A stretch of DNA of 64,000 bases. Origin: CAWCDJ01 sp963796675. GTDB lineage: Bacteria > Acidobacteriota > Terriglobia > Bryobacterales > Bryobacteraceae. A program made the translations under genes and the position numbers. Below, piece after piece: positions 1-9,068 of the stretch. The DNA lies in assembly GCA_963796675.1 (NCBI GenBank), contig CAWCMS010000020.1, positions 558,001-622,000 of the forward strand, in the 5' to 3' direction. Under the pieces are notes generated by a model. The model saw only the letters and a list, made by a program, of their open reading frames with translations, searched no databases and was not told where the DNA came from. Within the stretch, counting starts at the first letter, position 1. The number at the start of each line of letters is the position of its first letter.

Positions 1-135
1 CATCTGGTCCCAGAAGGCCTCCGGCTCTTCGCGCGAGAACCGCAGAAAATCCTCGCGGTTTTCGAACTCCAGACGGCGCAGGAAGCGCCAGGCGTTGGTG
101 CTCTCCACGAACTCGCGCGTGGGCTCCCAGATCAT
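1..135 (-). CDS. Acetyl-CoA/acyl-CoA synthetase, N-terminal fragment (runs off the window)
   Basis: Only the first 45 codons lie in the window. The reading frame starts at an ATG whose first base is 135 and is open to the window edge. The peptide begins MIWEPTREFVESTNAWRFL and contains RFSREEPEAFWDQ, which resembles the N-terminal cap (ACAS_N) of AMP-forming acetyl-CoA/acetoacetyl-CoA synthetases. It lies 11 bases downstream of the efflux adaptor gene on the same strand, with AGGA about 9 bases before the ATG, so it could be cotranscribed with the RND genes. The catalytic AMP-binding motifs are outside the window, so substrate cannot be judged. Family call is by pattern memory only. Confidence 0.55.
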   Translation of the reverse strand, partial: MIWEPTREFVESTNAWRFLRRLEFENREDFLRFSREEPEAFWDQM

Positions 136-146
136 GGGCTGCGGTC

Positions 147-1397
147 CTAGCGGCTGCGCACTTCTACCGTAACACCCTCCTGCACGACATCGGACGGGTT
201 CGAAATGACCTGCTCTCCGGCCGACAGGCCGCTCACGATCTCGACGTCCGAACCCAGATCCTGCCCGATCGTCACCTGCCGGAAGTGCACCACGTTATCC
301 GGTCCGACTACGGCCACCCGCGGACCGGTCTTGACGGTCTGCAGCGTATCGCCCGGCACCAGCAGCAAAGGCCGGGCATTCGCCATCGAGAACCGGACCT
401 GCGAGTACATTCCCGGATACAGCGTGCCGCCCGGATTGGGCGTCTGCAGGATCACCAGCATGGAGCGCGAGGTGGCGTCGAGCGAATTCGCCACGTTGGT
501 GACCCGCGCCGGGAACACCTGCCCGCGGCGCTCATCGACGCGCAACTCCGCCACTTGTCCCTCATGGATCGATTCCACATAAGTCTGAGGAACCTGCACG
601 AAGATGCGCAGCGGATCGATGCGCGCCACGCGGAACATTTCCTTGGTGCCGGCGTTGATCAGGGTGCCGATATCCACGTTACGCGTAGTCACCACGCCAT
701 CGAACGGAGCGGTGACGCGCGCGAAGCCCTTCAGCTCCTGCAGCCGGTTGAGATTGGCCTGGCTGGCGTGGATGGTGTCCTGGGCGGTGGCCAGGCTGGC
801 CTCGGCGTGTTCCACCTGGGCGTGCTTCACTTCGAGATCGGCCTTGCGCTCGTCCACTTCCTGGCGCGGCACCACGCCCTTGGCCAGCAGGCGGTCCCAG
901 CGGTCCGACGTGACGCGCGCGAGGTCCATATTGGCCTTGGCGAGCGAGATATCGGCCTGCAACTCCTTCTGGTTGGACTGCGCCTGCGCCAGCGTGGCGC
1001 GCGCCTGGCTGATCTGCTGATCGAGCTCGGGCGTTTCGATCTCCGCCATCAGCTCGCCCGTCTTCACATGCGAGCCGACATCCACCAGCCGCGTCTTCAG
1101 ATACCCGTCCGCCCGCGAAAAGATCGGCGATTCGATCATCGCCTGCAGATCGCCGGGCAGGTCGATCGATCCCTTCGATGCTTCGAGCCGCGCTTTGCTC
1201 ACGATCACCACAGGCTTCTGCGACGCCACTTCTTCCGACGCGGCAAGGAGGGATTTCTCTTTCGCCAGCCGCGGGATGACCCCCGCGACAATCGCCGTCG
1301 CCACCAACGCCGCGATCACGGCGAAGAATACCAGTACGGGGCGCCGCCCCGCCTTCGGGCGCTGTCCCGGCCCTACGCCGGCTTTCTGCGCCATCAT
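147..1397 (-). CDS. RND efflux periplasmic adaptor (HlyD/MFP family)
   Basis: A 416-residue membrane-fusion protein that should bridge the inner-membrane RND pump and an outer-membrane channel. An N-terminal hydrophobic segment (about residues 20-42) anchors or exports it. It is followed by a biotinyl-lipoyl-like half (PIFSRADGYLKTRLVDVGSHV), a long alanine/glutamine-rich coiled coil (about 125-220), the second lipoyl half (RVTAPFDGVVTTRNVDIG) and beta-barrel/membrane-proximal domains. Its start codon overlaps the stop of the permease gene by 4 bases (ATGA), so translation is probably coupled. The start may be either of two adjacent ATGs. No outer-membrane TolC-like gene is in the window. Confidence 0.9.
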   Translation of the reverse strand: MMAQKAGVGPGQRPKAGRRPVLVFFAVIAALVATAIVAGVIPRLAKEKSLLAASEEVASQKPVVIVSKARLEASKGSIDLPGDLQAMIESPIFSRADGYLKTRLVDVGSHVKTGELMAEIETPELDQQISQARATLAQAQSNQKELQADISLAKANMDLARVTSDRWDRLLAKGVVPRQEVDERKADLEVKHAQVEHAEASLATAQDTIHASQANLNRLQELKGFARVTAPFDGVVTTRNVDIGTLINAGTKEMFRVARIDPLRIFVQVPQTYVESIHEGQVAELRVDERRGQVFPARVTNVANSLDATSRSMLVILQTPNPGGTLYPGMYSQVRFSMANARPLLLVPGDTLQTVKTGPRVAVVGPDNVVHFRQVTIGQDLGSDVEIVSGLSAGEQVISNPSDVVQEGVTVEVRSR

Positions 1398-4300
1398 ATC
1401 GAATCCATCTCCACGTTCCTTCCGTTGAACGGCGCCTTCCGCCGCAGCACACTGTAAACCACCGGCACCAGAAAAAGGGTGGCGACCGTCGCCATCACCA
1501 GACCGCCGATCACCGCGCGGCCGAGCGGCGCGTTCTGCTCGCCGCCTTCGCCGAACCCCAAGGCCATCGGCAGCATGCCGACGATCATGGCGAGCGCGGT
1601 CATCATCACGGGGCGCAGCCGCGTGAACCCCGCTTCGAGCGCCGCCGTAATCGCGTCCTCTCCGGTTTCGCGCAGGTCGTTGGCGAAGTTGACCAGCAGG
1701 ATGCTATTGGCCGTCGCCACCCCGATGCTCATGATCGCGCCCATCAGCGCCGGCACGCTCAGCGTGGTCCCGGTCACGAACAGTATCAGCACGATCCCTG
1801 AAAGCGCGCCCGGCAGCGCCATCAGAATGATGAACGGGTCGAGCCACGATTGAAAATTCACCACCATCACGAAGTAGACCAGCACGATGGCGAACACCAG
1901 TCCGAAGCCCAGTCCGCGGAACGAACTGCGCATCGTGGAAACCTGGCCGCGAGTTTCGAAAAAGCTGCCCTTCGGCAATCTGGGGGTCAGGTCGTGCAGC
2001 ACGCGGTCGGTCTCGGCCGCCACCGCGCCCAGGTCGCGATCCTGCACGCTCGCGTAAACGTCATATACCGGCTGCACGTTATAGTGGTTGACCACCGAGG
2101 CGGTAGTGCCGCGTTCCAGCCTGCCGACATTGGTCAGCATCTGCGGGGCCGGCTTTCCCGAAGCGTGGATCGGAGTCCGCAGCAGCGCGTCCGTCGAATC
2201 CACGCGATATTGCGGCACCATCACGCTGATCGGGTAGTCCACGGCGTTCGCCGGATTGATCCAGTAATTCTGCGACACCTGGGTGCTGGAAGAAAGCGCG
2301 ATCAGCAGGCTGTTGGCCACGTCCCGCTGCGAGAGCCCGAGCTGCCGCGCGCGGGTCCGGTCCACCTGGAAGCGCAATTCGGGAACGTCGGCCACCTGGT
2401 GGGTGTGCACGTCCACGGCACCGGGAATGCGCGCCATCCGCCGTTCGATCTCGTGGGCCAGCGCGTAATTGGCGCGCGCATTGGCAAGCGGACCGGCCAC
2501 CTGCACGTCGATCGGCGCCGGCAGTCCGAAATTGAGAATCTGGCCCACCATGTCGGCGGGCTGGAAGAAGAAGGTCAGTTCGGGATATTGGCGATTGAGT
2601 TCCCGTCGCAGCCGCCGCACATAGTCCCAGGTGGAGCCGTGTTCTTCCGGCCGCAGCGAGACCAGAATCTCACCGTCGAAGGCGCCGATAGTCGCGCTGT
2701 CGCTCATCGCCAGATTCAGGCCGGAGTACGGCAGCCCGATGTCGTCCACCATGTCCGAGAGTTCCTGCGACGGTATGATCTGCCGGATGGTCTTTTCCAC
2801 CTTGGCGAAATACTGCTCCGTCTCTTCGATCCGCGTGTTGGCTGGCGCCCTGACGTGCAGGCGGATTTGTCCGGCGTCCACTTGCGGGAAGAAGTCCTCG
2901 CCGAGGAACGGAGTCAGCGCCATGCAGGCGCCGCAGATCAGGACGAATGCACCGGCTACGAGTCCGCGATGCGCCAGGGCCGAAGCGAGCAGGCCGCGAT
3001 AACCGTCGCGCAGGCGGTCAAACATGCGCTGGAACAGGTTCTGCGAAGCACCCTCTTCGCTGCTGTGCTGCTCGGCCTCCCCGGCCAGCAGGTACCGCAC
3101 CATGGTGGGGACCAGCGTGCGGGAAAGCACGTACGAGGCCGCGATCGCCAGGACGACCGCCAGGGCCAGGGGCGTGAACAGGTATTTCGCCGTCCCCGTG
3201 AGGAAGATCACCGGCACGAACACGATGCAGATGCACAGCGTGGAAACAAACGCCGGAGTGGCGATCTGCATGGCGCCGTCGAGGATCGCCCGCACAATCG
3301 GCTTGCCCAATCCGAAATTGCGGTGGATGTTCTCGATGGTCACCGTGGCATCATCCACCAGGATGCCGACCGCCAGCGCCAGCCCGCCCAACGTCATCAC
3401 GTTGATCGTCTCGCCCATCAGGTTCAGGACCGCGAGCGAGGTAAGGATCGACAGGGGAATCGAAATGCAGACGATCAGTGTGCTGCGCCAGCTTCCCAGA
3501 AACAGCAGGATCATCAGACCGGTGAGCCCGGCGGCGATGATGGCTTCGCGGATCACGCCACGAATCGCGGCGCGCACGAAGACCGACTGGTCGAACATCA
3601 GCCGCAGATGAAGCGACGGAGGCAGCGTCGAACGGATCCGCGGCAGCATCGCTTTCAACTTCTCCACGATCTCGAGCGTGGAAGCGCCGCCGTTCTTCAA
3701 AGCGGTCAGCAGCGCCGCGCGAGCGCCGTTATGCCGCACGATATTGGTTTGCACCGCGTAACCGTCGCGCACGTTGGCCACGTCGCCGACAAAGACCGTG
3801 GTGCCATTGGTCTGGCGGATGGGCAGCCGGTTGAAGGCGGCGGTGCGGTCCGGCTCGCCGTTCAGTTGGACCGTGTATTCCCCCGAACCGATCTTCACTG
3901 TGCCCGAGGGCAGAATCACGCTCTGCGAACTGATGGCGTCCACCACGTCGTTGGCGGAGAGCCCCTGCGCGTAGAGCGCCTGCGGATTGAGATCCACCGA
4001 GACCTGGCGCGGCTTGCCGCCGTAGGGCAGCGGGAAACTGGCGCCCTGCACATTCGCCATCTGGGTGCGAATGAAGTTGTAGCCCAGATCGTAAAGCTGC
4101 TGCTCGGGGAGCACGTCGCTCGAAATACCCAATTGCAGGATGGGGACGCTCGAAGCGTTGTACTGAATGATATTCGGCGGCGTGATGCCGGTGGGCAGCG
4201 ACTTCAACACCGATTGGGACGCGGCCGCCATTTGCGCCACGGCGGCGTCGATCCGCGCGTCCGCATGGAAGTAGACGCGGATGACCGCCAGCCCCGGCAG

Positions 4301-4555
4301 CGAGGTGGATTCGATCCGGTCGATATCGTTCACCATCACGGTGAAGGCGCGTTCGCACCGCACCGTAATGACCTCGGCCATCTCCTCCGGCGAGACGCCG
4401 CTATACGTCCAGATCGCGCTCACCACCGGAATATTGATATCCGGAAAGATGTCGGTGGGCATGCGGTACACGGCCAGCATGCCCAGGATCACGATCAATA
4501 AGGCCATGATCACGAACGTGTAGGGCCGGCGTAACGCAAGTTGGACAATCCACAT
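1394..4555 (-). CDS. RND efflux transporter permease (AcrB/MexF-like)
   Basis: A 1053-residue proton-driven inner-membrane exporter of full family length (about 1030-1060). The N-terminus RRPYTFVIMALLIVILGM is the first membrane helix. Two large periplasmic loops and two sets of helices follow. Helix 4 carries the proton-relay aspartate pair in GILVDDATVTIENI, and the C-terminal half shows the repeated fold with ALMGAIMSIGVATANSILL. The gene overlaps the downstream adaptor by 4 bases. It lies just after a terminator that closes the small secreted gene upstream, so it probably has its own promoter or depends on read-through. Substrate is unknown; no regulator gene is adjacent. Confidence 0.93.
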   Translation of the reverse strand: MWIVQLALRRPYTFVIMALLIVILGMLAVYRMPTDIFPDINIPVVSAIWTYSGVSPEEMAEVITVRCERAFTVMVNDIDRIESTSLPGLAVIRVYFHADARIDAAVAQMAAASQSVLKSLPTGITPPNIIQYNASSVPILQLGISSDVLPEQQLYDLGYNFIRTQMANVQGASFPLPYGGKPRQVSVDLNPQALYAQGLSANDVVDAISSQSVILPSGTVKIGSGEYTVQLNGEPDRTAAFNRLPIRQTNGTTVFVGDVANVRDGYAVQTNIVRHNGARAALLTALKNGGASTLEIVEKLKAMLPRIRSTLPPSLHLRLMFDQSVFVRAAIRGVIREAIIAAGLTGLMILLFLGSWRSTLIVCISIPLSILTSLAVLNLMGETINVMTLGGLALAVGILVDDATVTIENIHRNFGLGKPIVRAILDGAMQIATPAFVSTLCICIVFVPVIFLTGTAKYLFTPLALAVVLAIAASYVLSRTLVPTMVRYLLAGEAEQHSSEEGASQNLFQRMFDRLRDGYRGLLASALAHRGLVAGAFVLICGACMALTPFLGEDFFPQVDAGQIRLHVRAPANTRIEETEQYFAKVEKTIRQIIPSQELSDMVDDIGLPYSGLNLAMSDSATIGAFDGEILVSLRPEEHGSTWDYVRRLRRELNRQYPELTFFFQPADMVGQILNFGLPAPIDVQVAGPLANARANYALAHEIERRMARIPGAVDVHTHQVADVPELRFQVDRTRARQLGLSQRDVANSLLIALSSSTQVSQNYWINPANAVDYPISVMVPQYRVDSTDALLRTPIHASGKPAPQMLTNVGRLERGTTASVVNHYNVQPVYDVYASVQDRDLGAVAAETDRVLHDLTPRLPKGSFFETRGQVSTMRSSFRGLGFGLVFAIVLVYFVMVVNFQSWLDPFIILMALPGALSGIVLILFVTGTTLSVPALMGAIMSIGVATANSILLVNFANDLRETGEDAITAALEAGFTRLRPVMMTALAMIVGMLPMALGFGEGGEQNAPLGRAVIGGLVMATVATLFLVPVVYSVLRRKAPFNGRNVEMDSI

Positions 4556-4574
4556 GGCGAGCTTTACCTATCAT

Positions 4575-4620
4575 AAAAACAAACGGCGGCTCTCCGCCGG
4601 ATCGCGGAGTCGCCGCCGGT
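4575..4620 (-). terminator. Rho-independent terminator after the small secreted gene
   Basis: On the minus strand a GC-rich stem (arms at 4604-4618 and 4584-4597, CGGCGGC...GCCGCCG with a small mismatch) is followed directly by a T-rich tract TTTGTTTTT at 4583-4575. It lies 30 bases beyond the stop of the 4650-5039 gene and only about 20 bases before the RND permease start, so it separates the two genes or acts as an attenuator for the pump. Confidence 0.7.
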
Positions 4621-4649
4621 AAAAAACTTGGCCCTGAACCCGATACCGC

Positions 4650-5039
4650 CTAGGTCGTCGACCGCTTCGCGGTGACTTCACTGGTCATCGGACCGTTTTG
4701 CGTATCGCGAGTAATCTTCATCTTCATCTCGTCGCCGCTGACCTTGCCGTCATACTTGATGACCATGGAGTTCCCGTTGAATTCGCGCTTCACTTCGAAG
4801 GAAACGTTGTCGCCGTCGACCTTCCCATTGGTGATCTCGGTCGGCGGATTGTCGCGCATTCCGGGAACCGACCCGGTCAGGTTGGTGCCGTCCTGCTTCA
4901 ACGTAATCGTTACCTGACGGGCGGGCCCGCCGTTTCTACCTGCCTGTTCATAGGTCCATTTGCCGGACACATCGGCCGCCATGGCGGCCATTGACGCGAC
5001 CAGCAGAATTGTCAATACAAAAAGCAGCTTTTTGGTCAT
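4650..5039 (-). CDS. Small secreted beta-rich protein of unknown function
   Basis: A 129-residue protein with a clear Sec signal peptide (MTKKLLFVLTILLVASMAAMAA). The mature part, of about 107 residues, is rich in alternating polar/hydrophobic strands (VTITLKQDGTNLTGSVPG, NSMVIKYDGKVSGDEMKMKI). The strand pattern resembles small lipocalin-like domains common in Acidobacteriota secreted proteins, but no enzyme motif is visible. The start at 5039 is preferred over an upstream ATG at 5096 because it has AAGGAA about 7 bases before it and places the signal peptide at the N-terminus. It is monocistronic, with a terminator after it. Confidence 0.8.
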   Translation of the reverse strand: MTKKLLFVLTILLVASMAAMAADVSGKWTYEQAGRNGGPARQVTITLKQDGTNLTGSVPGMRDNPPTEITNGKVDGDNVSFEVKREFNGNSMVIKYDGKVSGDEMKMKITRDTQNGPMTSEVTAKRSTT

Positions 5040-5177
5040 AGTGTTCCTTACGGCGTCGGTTTTGGCGCTTAGGTTACAGTAAGGGCTGCGGCTCACGGAA
5101 CTGTACGCTGATTATCGAAAGGCCAGTTGCCTCCCGCCGCCCGGAACACCCAAAATGAAGCCATCGGAGGGTGAGCC

Positions 5178-6116
5178 ATGGCAGAACAGAAGATCCTGGC
5201 GGTGCTCGGCGCCACAGGAGCGCAAGGCGGGGGGCTGGTTCGTTCCATCCTCGATGACCCGAAGGGCGGTTTCCGCGCCCGGGCCATCGCCCGGAACCCC
5301 GGGACCGATAAGGCCAAGCAGCTGGGCGTCGAGGTGGTGGCGGCGGACCTCGACAACGAAGCCAGCCTCGACCGCGCCCTGGACGGCGCCTATGGCGCCT
5401 ACTTTGTGACTTTTTACTGGGCCCATTTCTCGCCCGAGAAGGAAAAAGCCCACGCCGCGGCGCTGGCTCGCGCGGCCAAACGCGCTGGTTTGAAGCACGT
5501 GATCTGGTCCACCCTGGAAGATACCCGCCGCTGGGTGCCGCTCGACGATCCCCGGATGCCGACCCTGATGGACCACTACAAGGTCCCGCACTTCGACGCC
5601 AAGGGCGAATCCGACCGCTACTTCGTCGATCAGGACGTCCCCACCACGTTTCTACTGACTTCTTTTTATTGGGATAACTTCATCTACTTCGGCATGGGAC
5701 CGAAGGAGGGCGCCGACGGCAATCTCTCCATCACGCTCCCCATGGGTGACCGGAAGCTCCCCGGCATCGCCGCCGAAGACATCGGCCGGTGCGCATATGG
5801 CATCTTCAAGAATAAGGACGCCTATCTCGGCAAGACGGTCGGGATCGCAGGGGAACACCTGACCGGCGGCGAAATGGCTTCCTCCTTTACCCGGGCTCTC
5901 GGCCGCGACGTGGCCTATAACGCCGTAGAACCCGAGGTCTACCGCGGTTTCGGATTCCCCGGCGCGGATGACCTCGGCAACATGTTCCAGTTCAAGCGCG
6001 ACTTCAACGAGCTCTTCTGTGGATCCCGCGGCGTGGAGACTTCCCGGGCGCTCAATCCGCGGCTGCAGAGTTTCGACCAGTGGCTGGCCGCCAACAAGTC
6101 GCGGATCCCGCTCTAG
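5178..6116 (+). CDS. NmrA-family NAD(P)-binding protein
   Basis: A 312-residue Rossmann-fold protein of the NmrA/HSCARG type, an atypical short-chain dehydrogenase group that senses or uses NAD(P). The nucleotide-binding loop is VLGATGAQGGGLVRSIL near the N-terminus, followed by RARAIARNPGTDKAK. The end of the second strand, VVAADLDNEASL, is typical for the family. There is no clear YxxxK catalytic pair, consistent with a redox sensor or a reductase of unknown substrate. GGAGGG lies about 6 bases before the ATG. Its stop overlaps the convergent sheath-like gene by 4 bases. Neighbours give no pathway. Confidence 0.87.
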   Translation: MAEQKILAVLGATGAQGGGLVRSILDDPKGGFRARAIARNPGTDKAKQLGVEVVAADLDNEASLDRALDGAYGAYFVTFYWAHFSPEKEKAHAAALARAAKRAGLKHVIWSTLEDTRRWVPLDDPRMPTLMDHYKVPHFDAKGESDRYFVDQDVPTTFLLTSFYWDNFIYFGMGPKEGADGNLSITLPMGDRKLPGIAAEDIGRCAYGIFKNKDAYLGKTVGIAGEHLTGGEMASSFTRALGRDVAYNAVEPEVYRGFGFPGADDLGNMFQFKRDFNELFCGSRGVETSRALNPRLQSFDQWLAANKSRIPL

Positions 6117-7447
6117 CTCCAGCGCCCTGCCAACCTCGCCGCGGGCATCGCAATCGACTGCCAGCGCACCAGTAGTGCCGAATCGGAGTCGCGCTCCGAA
6201 GCCACTGCCATCAGGCCGTTGTCCAGCAGGAACTCGGCGTCATTGTCGGACATCGCGATCTCGGCACAGGGTTTCTGTGCCGACGCGCCATCCGCGCGAT
6301 ACACGTGCACCGGCAGGCTGCCGATGCGGCGGTGCCGCTCGGGACGCAGATCCCAGCCGCCTTCGCGGAAGGCTTCGCCGAGCAGCCCGGCGCAGAAGAA
6401 TCCCGGATTCCCCCACAGGTACTCGGTGTGCACGCTCTTCGGCATCTCTTCGAACTCGAACGAGTCGATCGCGGAGGTCGATTTCCCGTAAGGCAGCCGC
6501 AGCAGTACACGCGGCAGCGCGAGCCCGATCCAGCGAGCCTCCGCCGACGCCGCCAGTTCCCGCCAGTTCGGCCCCGGCTCGGCATCCTCGGGCGGCAGCG
6601 CTTCGGCCAGGAAAGGAGCGCGCGCGTGGGCAGCCATGCGTCCCAACTGCCGCAGCAGAGCGGCGTCCTCGGGTCCGCGGCCAAACGTAAAGTGCCCCGC
6701 GATCACCGCCCAATCGCCCGCGAATGCAGACGGATCGGCCCCGATATCCGCGAGCGTCGCATCGAGCAGGTAGATCTTGAGGTCGGTATCCGGCTGCAAC
6801 AGCTTGACCAGCCGCGCCGTCGAAAGCCAGATCGCTTCGAGACCCTGAAACTGCGGATGGTGCAGAATCGCACGCATCTGCTCACCGGCCGCACGATCCA
6901 CCTGCGCTGACCATTCGGCGCGCCGCGGATCCTGGCGCTCCTCGAGATGCGGTGCCATCGCGCGATTGATGAAGTCAGCCAGCCCGCCGGGTTCGGCCGC
7001 CGCCTTCGCGGCCTTCTCCTCTTCGCTCTCCAGCATGTCTTCGAGCAGGCCGCGCCCGATCTCCCGGTCGCTCATCGTCCGTTCGGCTGGAGGCGGCGGT
7101 GGCGGAGCGACCGCCGGTGGCTTCGTCCGCGCTTCCGCCAGTTGGCGGAACACGGCAGCCTGCGCGTACAAATGATCCGGGTGGAAATCGTCGAGCTCGC
7201 GGAAACGCAGCGCGCCCTGCGGTAACCGCAGCGCCACATCCATCTCCGCCATCACTTCCTCCAGGTTGTCGGAATCGACTGCGCGTGGCCGGGCGGGTCT
7301 GGCCGGCAGGCCGCGATTGGCGCTGCCGCTGAAGTCGCCCACCAGCAGGATGCGGAACGGCGAGTCGTCTTCCTGTACTGCCTGGGAGGTCTGTGTGCCG
7401 GGCGTAACGTCCAGTTCGACGGAGGATCTTGAGTAGCGATCGGGCAT
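6113..7447 (-). CDS. Orphan fused TssB-TssC (type VI secretion sheath-like) protein
   Basis: A 444-residue protein. The first ~120 residues resemble TssB/VipA (PFRILLVGDFSG; LEEVMAEMDVALRLP; LRFRELDDFHPDHLY). After a proline-rich linker (about 130-145) the rest resembles TssC/VipB: MRAILHHPQFQGLEAIWLST, FAGDWAVIAGHFTFGRGPED, ARAPFLAEA, LPRVLLRLPYGK, EYLWGNPGFFCAGLLGEAF. TssB and TssC are normally separate proteins (about 160 and 490 aa) forming the contractile sheath. Here they are fused, and the TssC part ends early, at residue 444, without the usual C-terminal region. No other type VI gene (TssK, TssM, ClpV, Hcp, VgrG) is present. A sheath relative with another role, or a distant part of a T6SS, are both possible. 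Confidence 0.78.
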   Translation of the reverse strand: MPDRYSRSSVELDVTPGTQTSQAVQEDDSPFRILLVGDFSGSANRGLPARPARPRAVDSDNLEEVMAEMDVALRLPQGALRFRELDDFHPDHLYAQAAVFRQLAEARTKPPAVAPPPPPPAERTMSDREIGRGLLEDMLESEEEKAAKAAAEPGGLADFINRAMAPHLEERQDPRRAEWSAQVDRAAGEQMRAILHHPQFQGLEAIWLSTARLVKLLQPDTDLKIYLLDATLADIGADPSAFAGDWAVIAGHFTFGRGPEDAALLRQLGRMAAHARAPFLAEALPPEDAEPGPNWRELAASAEARWIGLALPRVLLRLPYGKSTSAIDSFEFEEMPKSVHTEYLWGNPGFFCAGLLGEAFREGGWDLRPERHRRIGSLPVHVYRADGASAQKPCAEIAMSDNDAEFLLDNGLMAVASERDSDSALLVRWQSIAMPAARLAGRWS

Positions 7448-7500
7448 AGTGGTTTGTACCGCCAGGAACGATTCTACAGGATTGTGATAGGTTCTCTAGT

Positions 7501-9066
7501 GTGAAAGCCGATTACGACGTTGTCATCATCGGCTCGGGCGCATCCGGCGGCATGGCTGCCTACACTCTTACCCGCCTGGGCGTTCGTTGTCTGATGCTGG
7601 ATGCAGGGCCACCGCTCGATTTCGAGCACGGCCGCGTGCTGCGAGCTGTCTACGATCTGCCCTATCGCGGCTTCGGCCGCCCCGGCCGCTTCCCGCACAT
7701 CACCCAGGCCGGCGAATTCGACGCGAACCAGTGGGCCGACGAAAAGCAGAATCCCTACTCGTACCCTCCGGACGACCCGTATTACTGGGTGCGCGTCCGA
7801 CTCATCGGAGGACGCACGCTGAAGTGGGGCCGGGCCTCGTGGCGGCTCAGCAATTATGAGTTCAAGGGCAAGGACCACGATGGCTTCGGCGACAACTGGC
7901 CGATCTCTTACGAAGAGCTCGCTCCGCATTACGACCGCGTCGAGCCGATCTTCCGCGTTTCCGGGCGCCGCGAGGGCTTCCCGCAGCTTCCCGACGGCAA
8001 GTTCATCGAAGACAACTCCGTCGATAGCCTGAGCGTCCAGCGATTCATCGCTTCGGCAAAGAAGATGGGAGTGCCCACCACCAAAGGGCGCCGCTCCACC
8101 GGGGCGCTGGCAAGTTCCGTCAACCTGCTGCTACCGCCCGCGCTCGCCACCGGCAAACTGACGCTGGTGCCGAACGCGATCGCCCGCGAAATCACCGTGG
8201 ACCGCAATACCGGTCTGGTTAACGGCGTCCACTATGTCGACCGTATCTCGAAGCGCGAGTACCACACTCCCGCGCGCATTCTCATCGTTGGCGGATCGAC
8301 GCTCGAATCCACGCGCCTGCTGCTGAATTCCCACGTGGCCAACTCCAGCGGAGCGCTCGGCCAATATCTGTTCGACCAGTTCTATGTCAAAGAGTGTGTG
8401 ACGTGCACGGTGCCTGAAGCTCGCGGACGCAAGGGACCGGAGAACCTGATGGGCGGAGGCGGTTACATCCCGCGCTTCCGCAACCTCAAGCCCGGCGAGA
8501 AAAAATTCCTGCGCGGCTACGCCTTCGACTTTTCGAGTGGCGGCACACCCAACGCCCGCTACTTCCCGCTATATGGCGAAGCATTAGAAAAGGAACTGGC
8601 GGACACGGCCGGCGCCGCCTTCAGCCTCACTACGATGGGCGAGGTATTGCCGCGCCGCGAAAACCACGTGCGCATCGACCCCGATGTGAAGGACGCCTGG
8701 GGCATCCCGTCGCTCCACATCGAGCACCGCTATACGGACAATGAGCACGATATGGCGCGCGACGCCACCGACACCGCTGCCGAGATCTGCCGCGGCGCCG
8801 GCTTCGAGGTGATCGCCAGCCATGCCCGCATGGTGCCGCCAGGAGAAAGCATCCACGAGTTAGGCACTTGCCGCATGGGTTCAGACCCGAAGACATCGGT
8901 ACTCAACGCCTATAACCAGTCGCACGATGTGAAGAACCTGTTCGTGATGGACGGCAGCGCTTTCGTTTCCGGCGGCTCGCAAAATCCCACGCTGACGATC
9001 CTGGCGCTGGCGATGCGGTCGTCCGAATACCTGGCGGACAAGTTATCCAAGCACGAATTGGGCTAA
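7501..9066 (+). CDS. GMC-family FAD-dependent oxidoreductase
   Basis: A 521-residue flavoprotein that should oxidise an alcohol or sugar. It starts at GTG with the FAD dinucleotide-binding motif VVIIGSGASGGMAAYTL and LMLDAGPP. GGRTLKWGRAS is the second FAD contact. The C-terminus has the family's catalytic histidine in IHELGTCRMG, then NLFVMDGSAF, and an asparagine in GGSQNPTLTIL in the position of the second catalytic residue. Length and motifs fit the bacterial GMC branch that includes gluconate dehydrogenase-like large subunits. No signal peptide is seen and no cytochrome or small subunit gene is adjacent. The substrate is not identifiable. Confidence 0.88.
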   Translation: MKADYDVVIIGSGASGGMAAYTLTRLGVRCLMLDAGPPLDFEHGRVLRAVYDLPYRGFGRPGRFPHITQAGEFDANQWADEKQNPYSYPPDDPYYWVRVRLIGGRTLKWGRASWRLSNYEFKGKDHDGFGDNWPISYEELAPHYDRVEPIFRVSGRREGFPQLPDGKFIEDNSVDSLSVQRFIASAKKMGVPTTKGRRSTGALASSVNLLLPPALATGKLTLVPNAIAREITVDRNTGLVNGVHYVDRISKREYHTPARILIVGGSTLESTRLLLNSHVANSSGALGQYLFDQFYVKECVTCTVPEARGRKGPENLMGGGGYIPRFRNLKPGEKKFLRGYAFDFSSGGTPNARYFPLYGEALEKELADTAGAAFSLTTMGEVLPRRENHVRIDPDVKDAWGIPSLHIEHRYTDNEHDMARDATDTAAEICRGAGFEVIASHARMVPPGESIHELGTCRMGSDPKTSVLNAYNQSHDVKNLFVMDGSAFVSGGSQNPTLTILALAMRSSEYLADKLSKHELG

Positions 9067-9068
9067 GT

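Noticed and set aside
1850..4501. Long open frame (883 codons) antisense to the RND permease
   Set aside because: It is a shadow of the GC-rich permease gene; its product is rich in His/Arg/Gln with no domain, and the opposite strand encodes a full-length, motif-complete RND protein.
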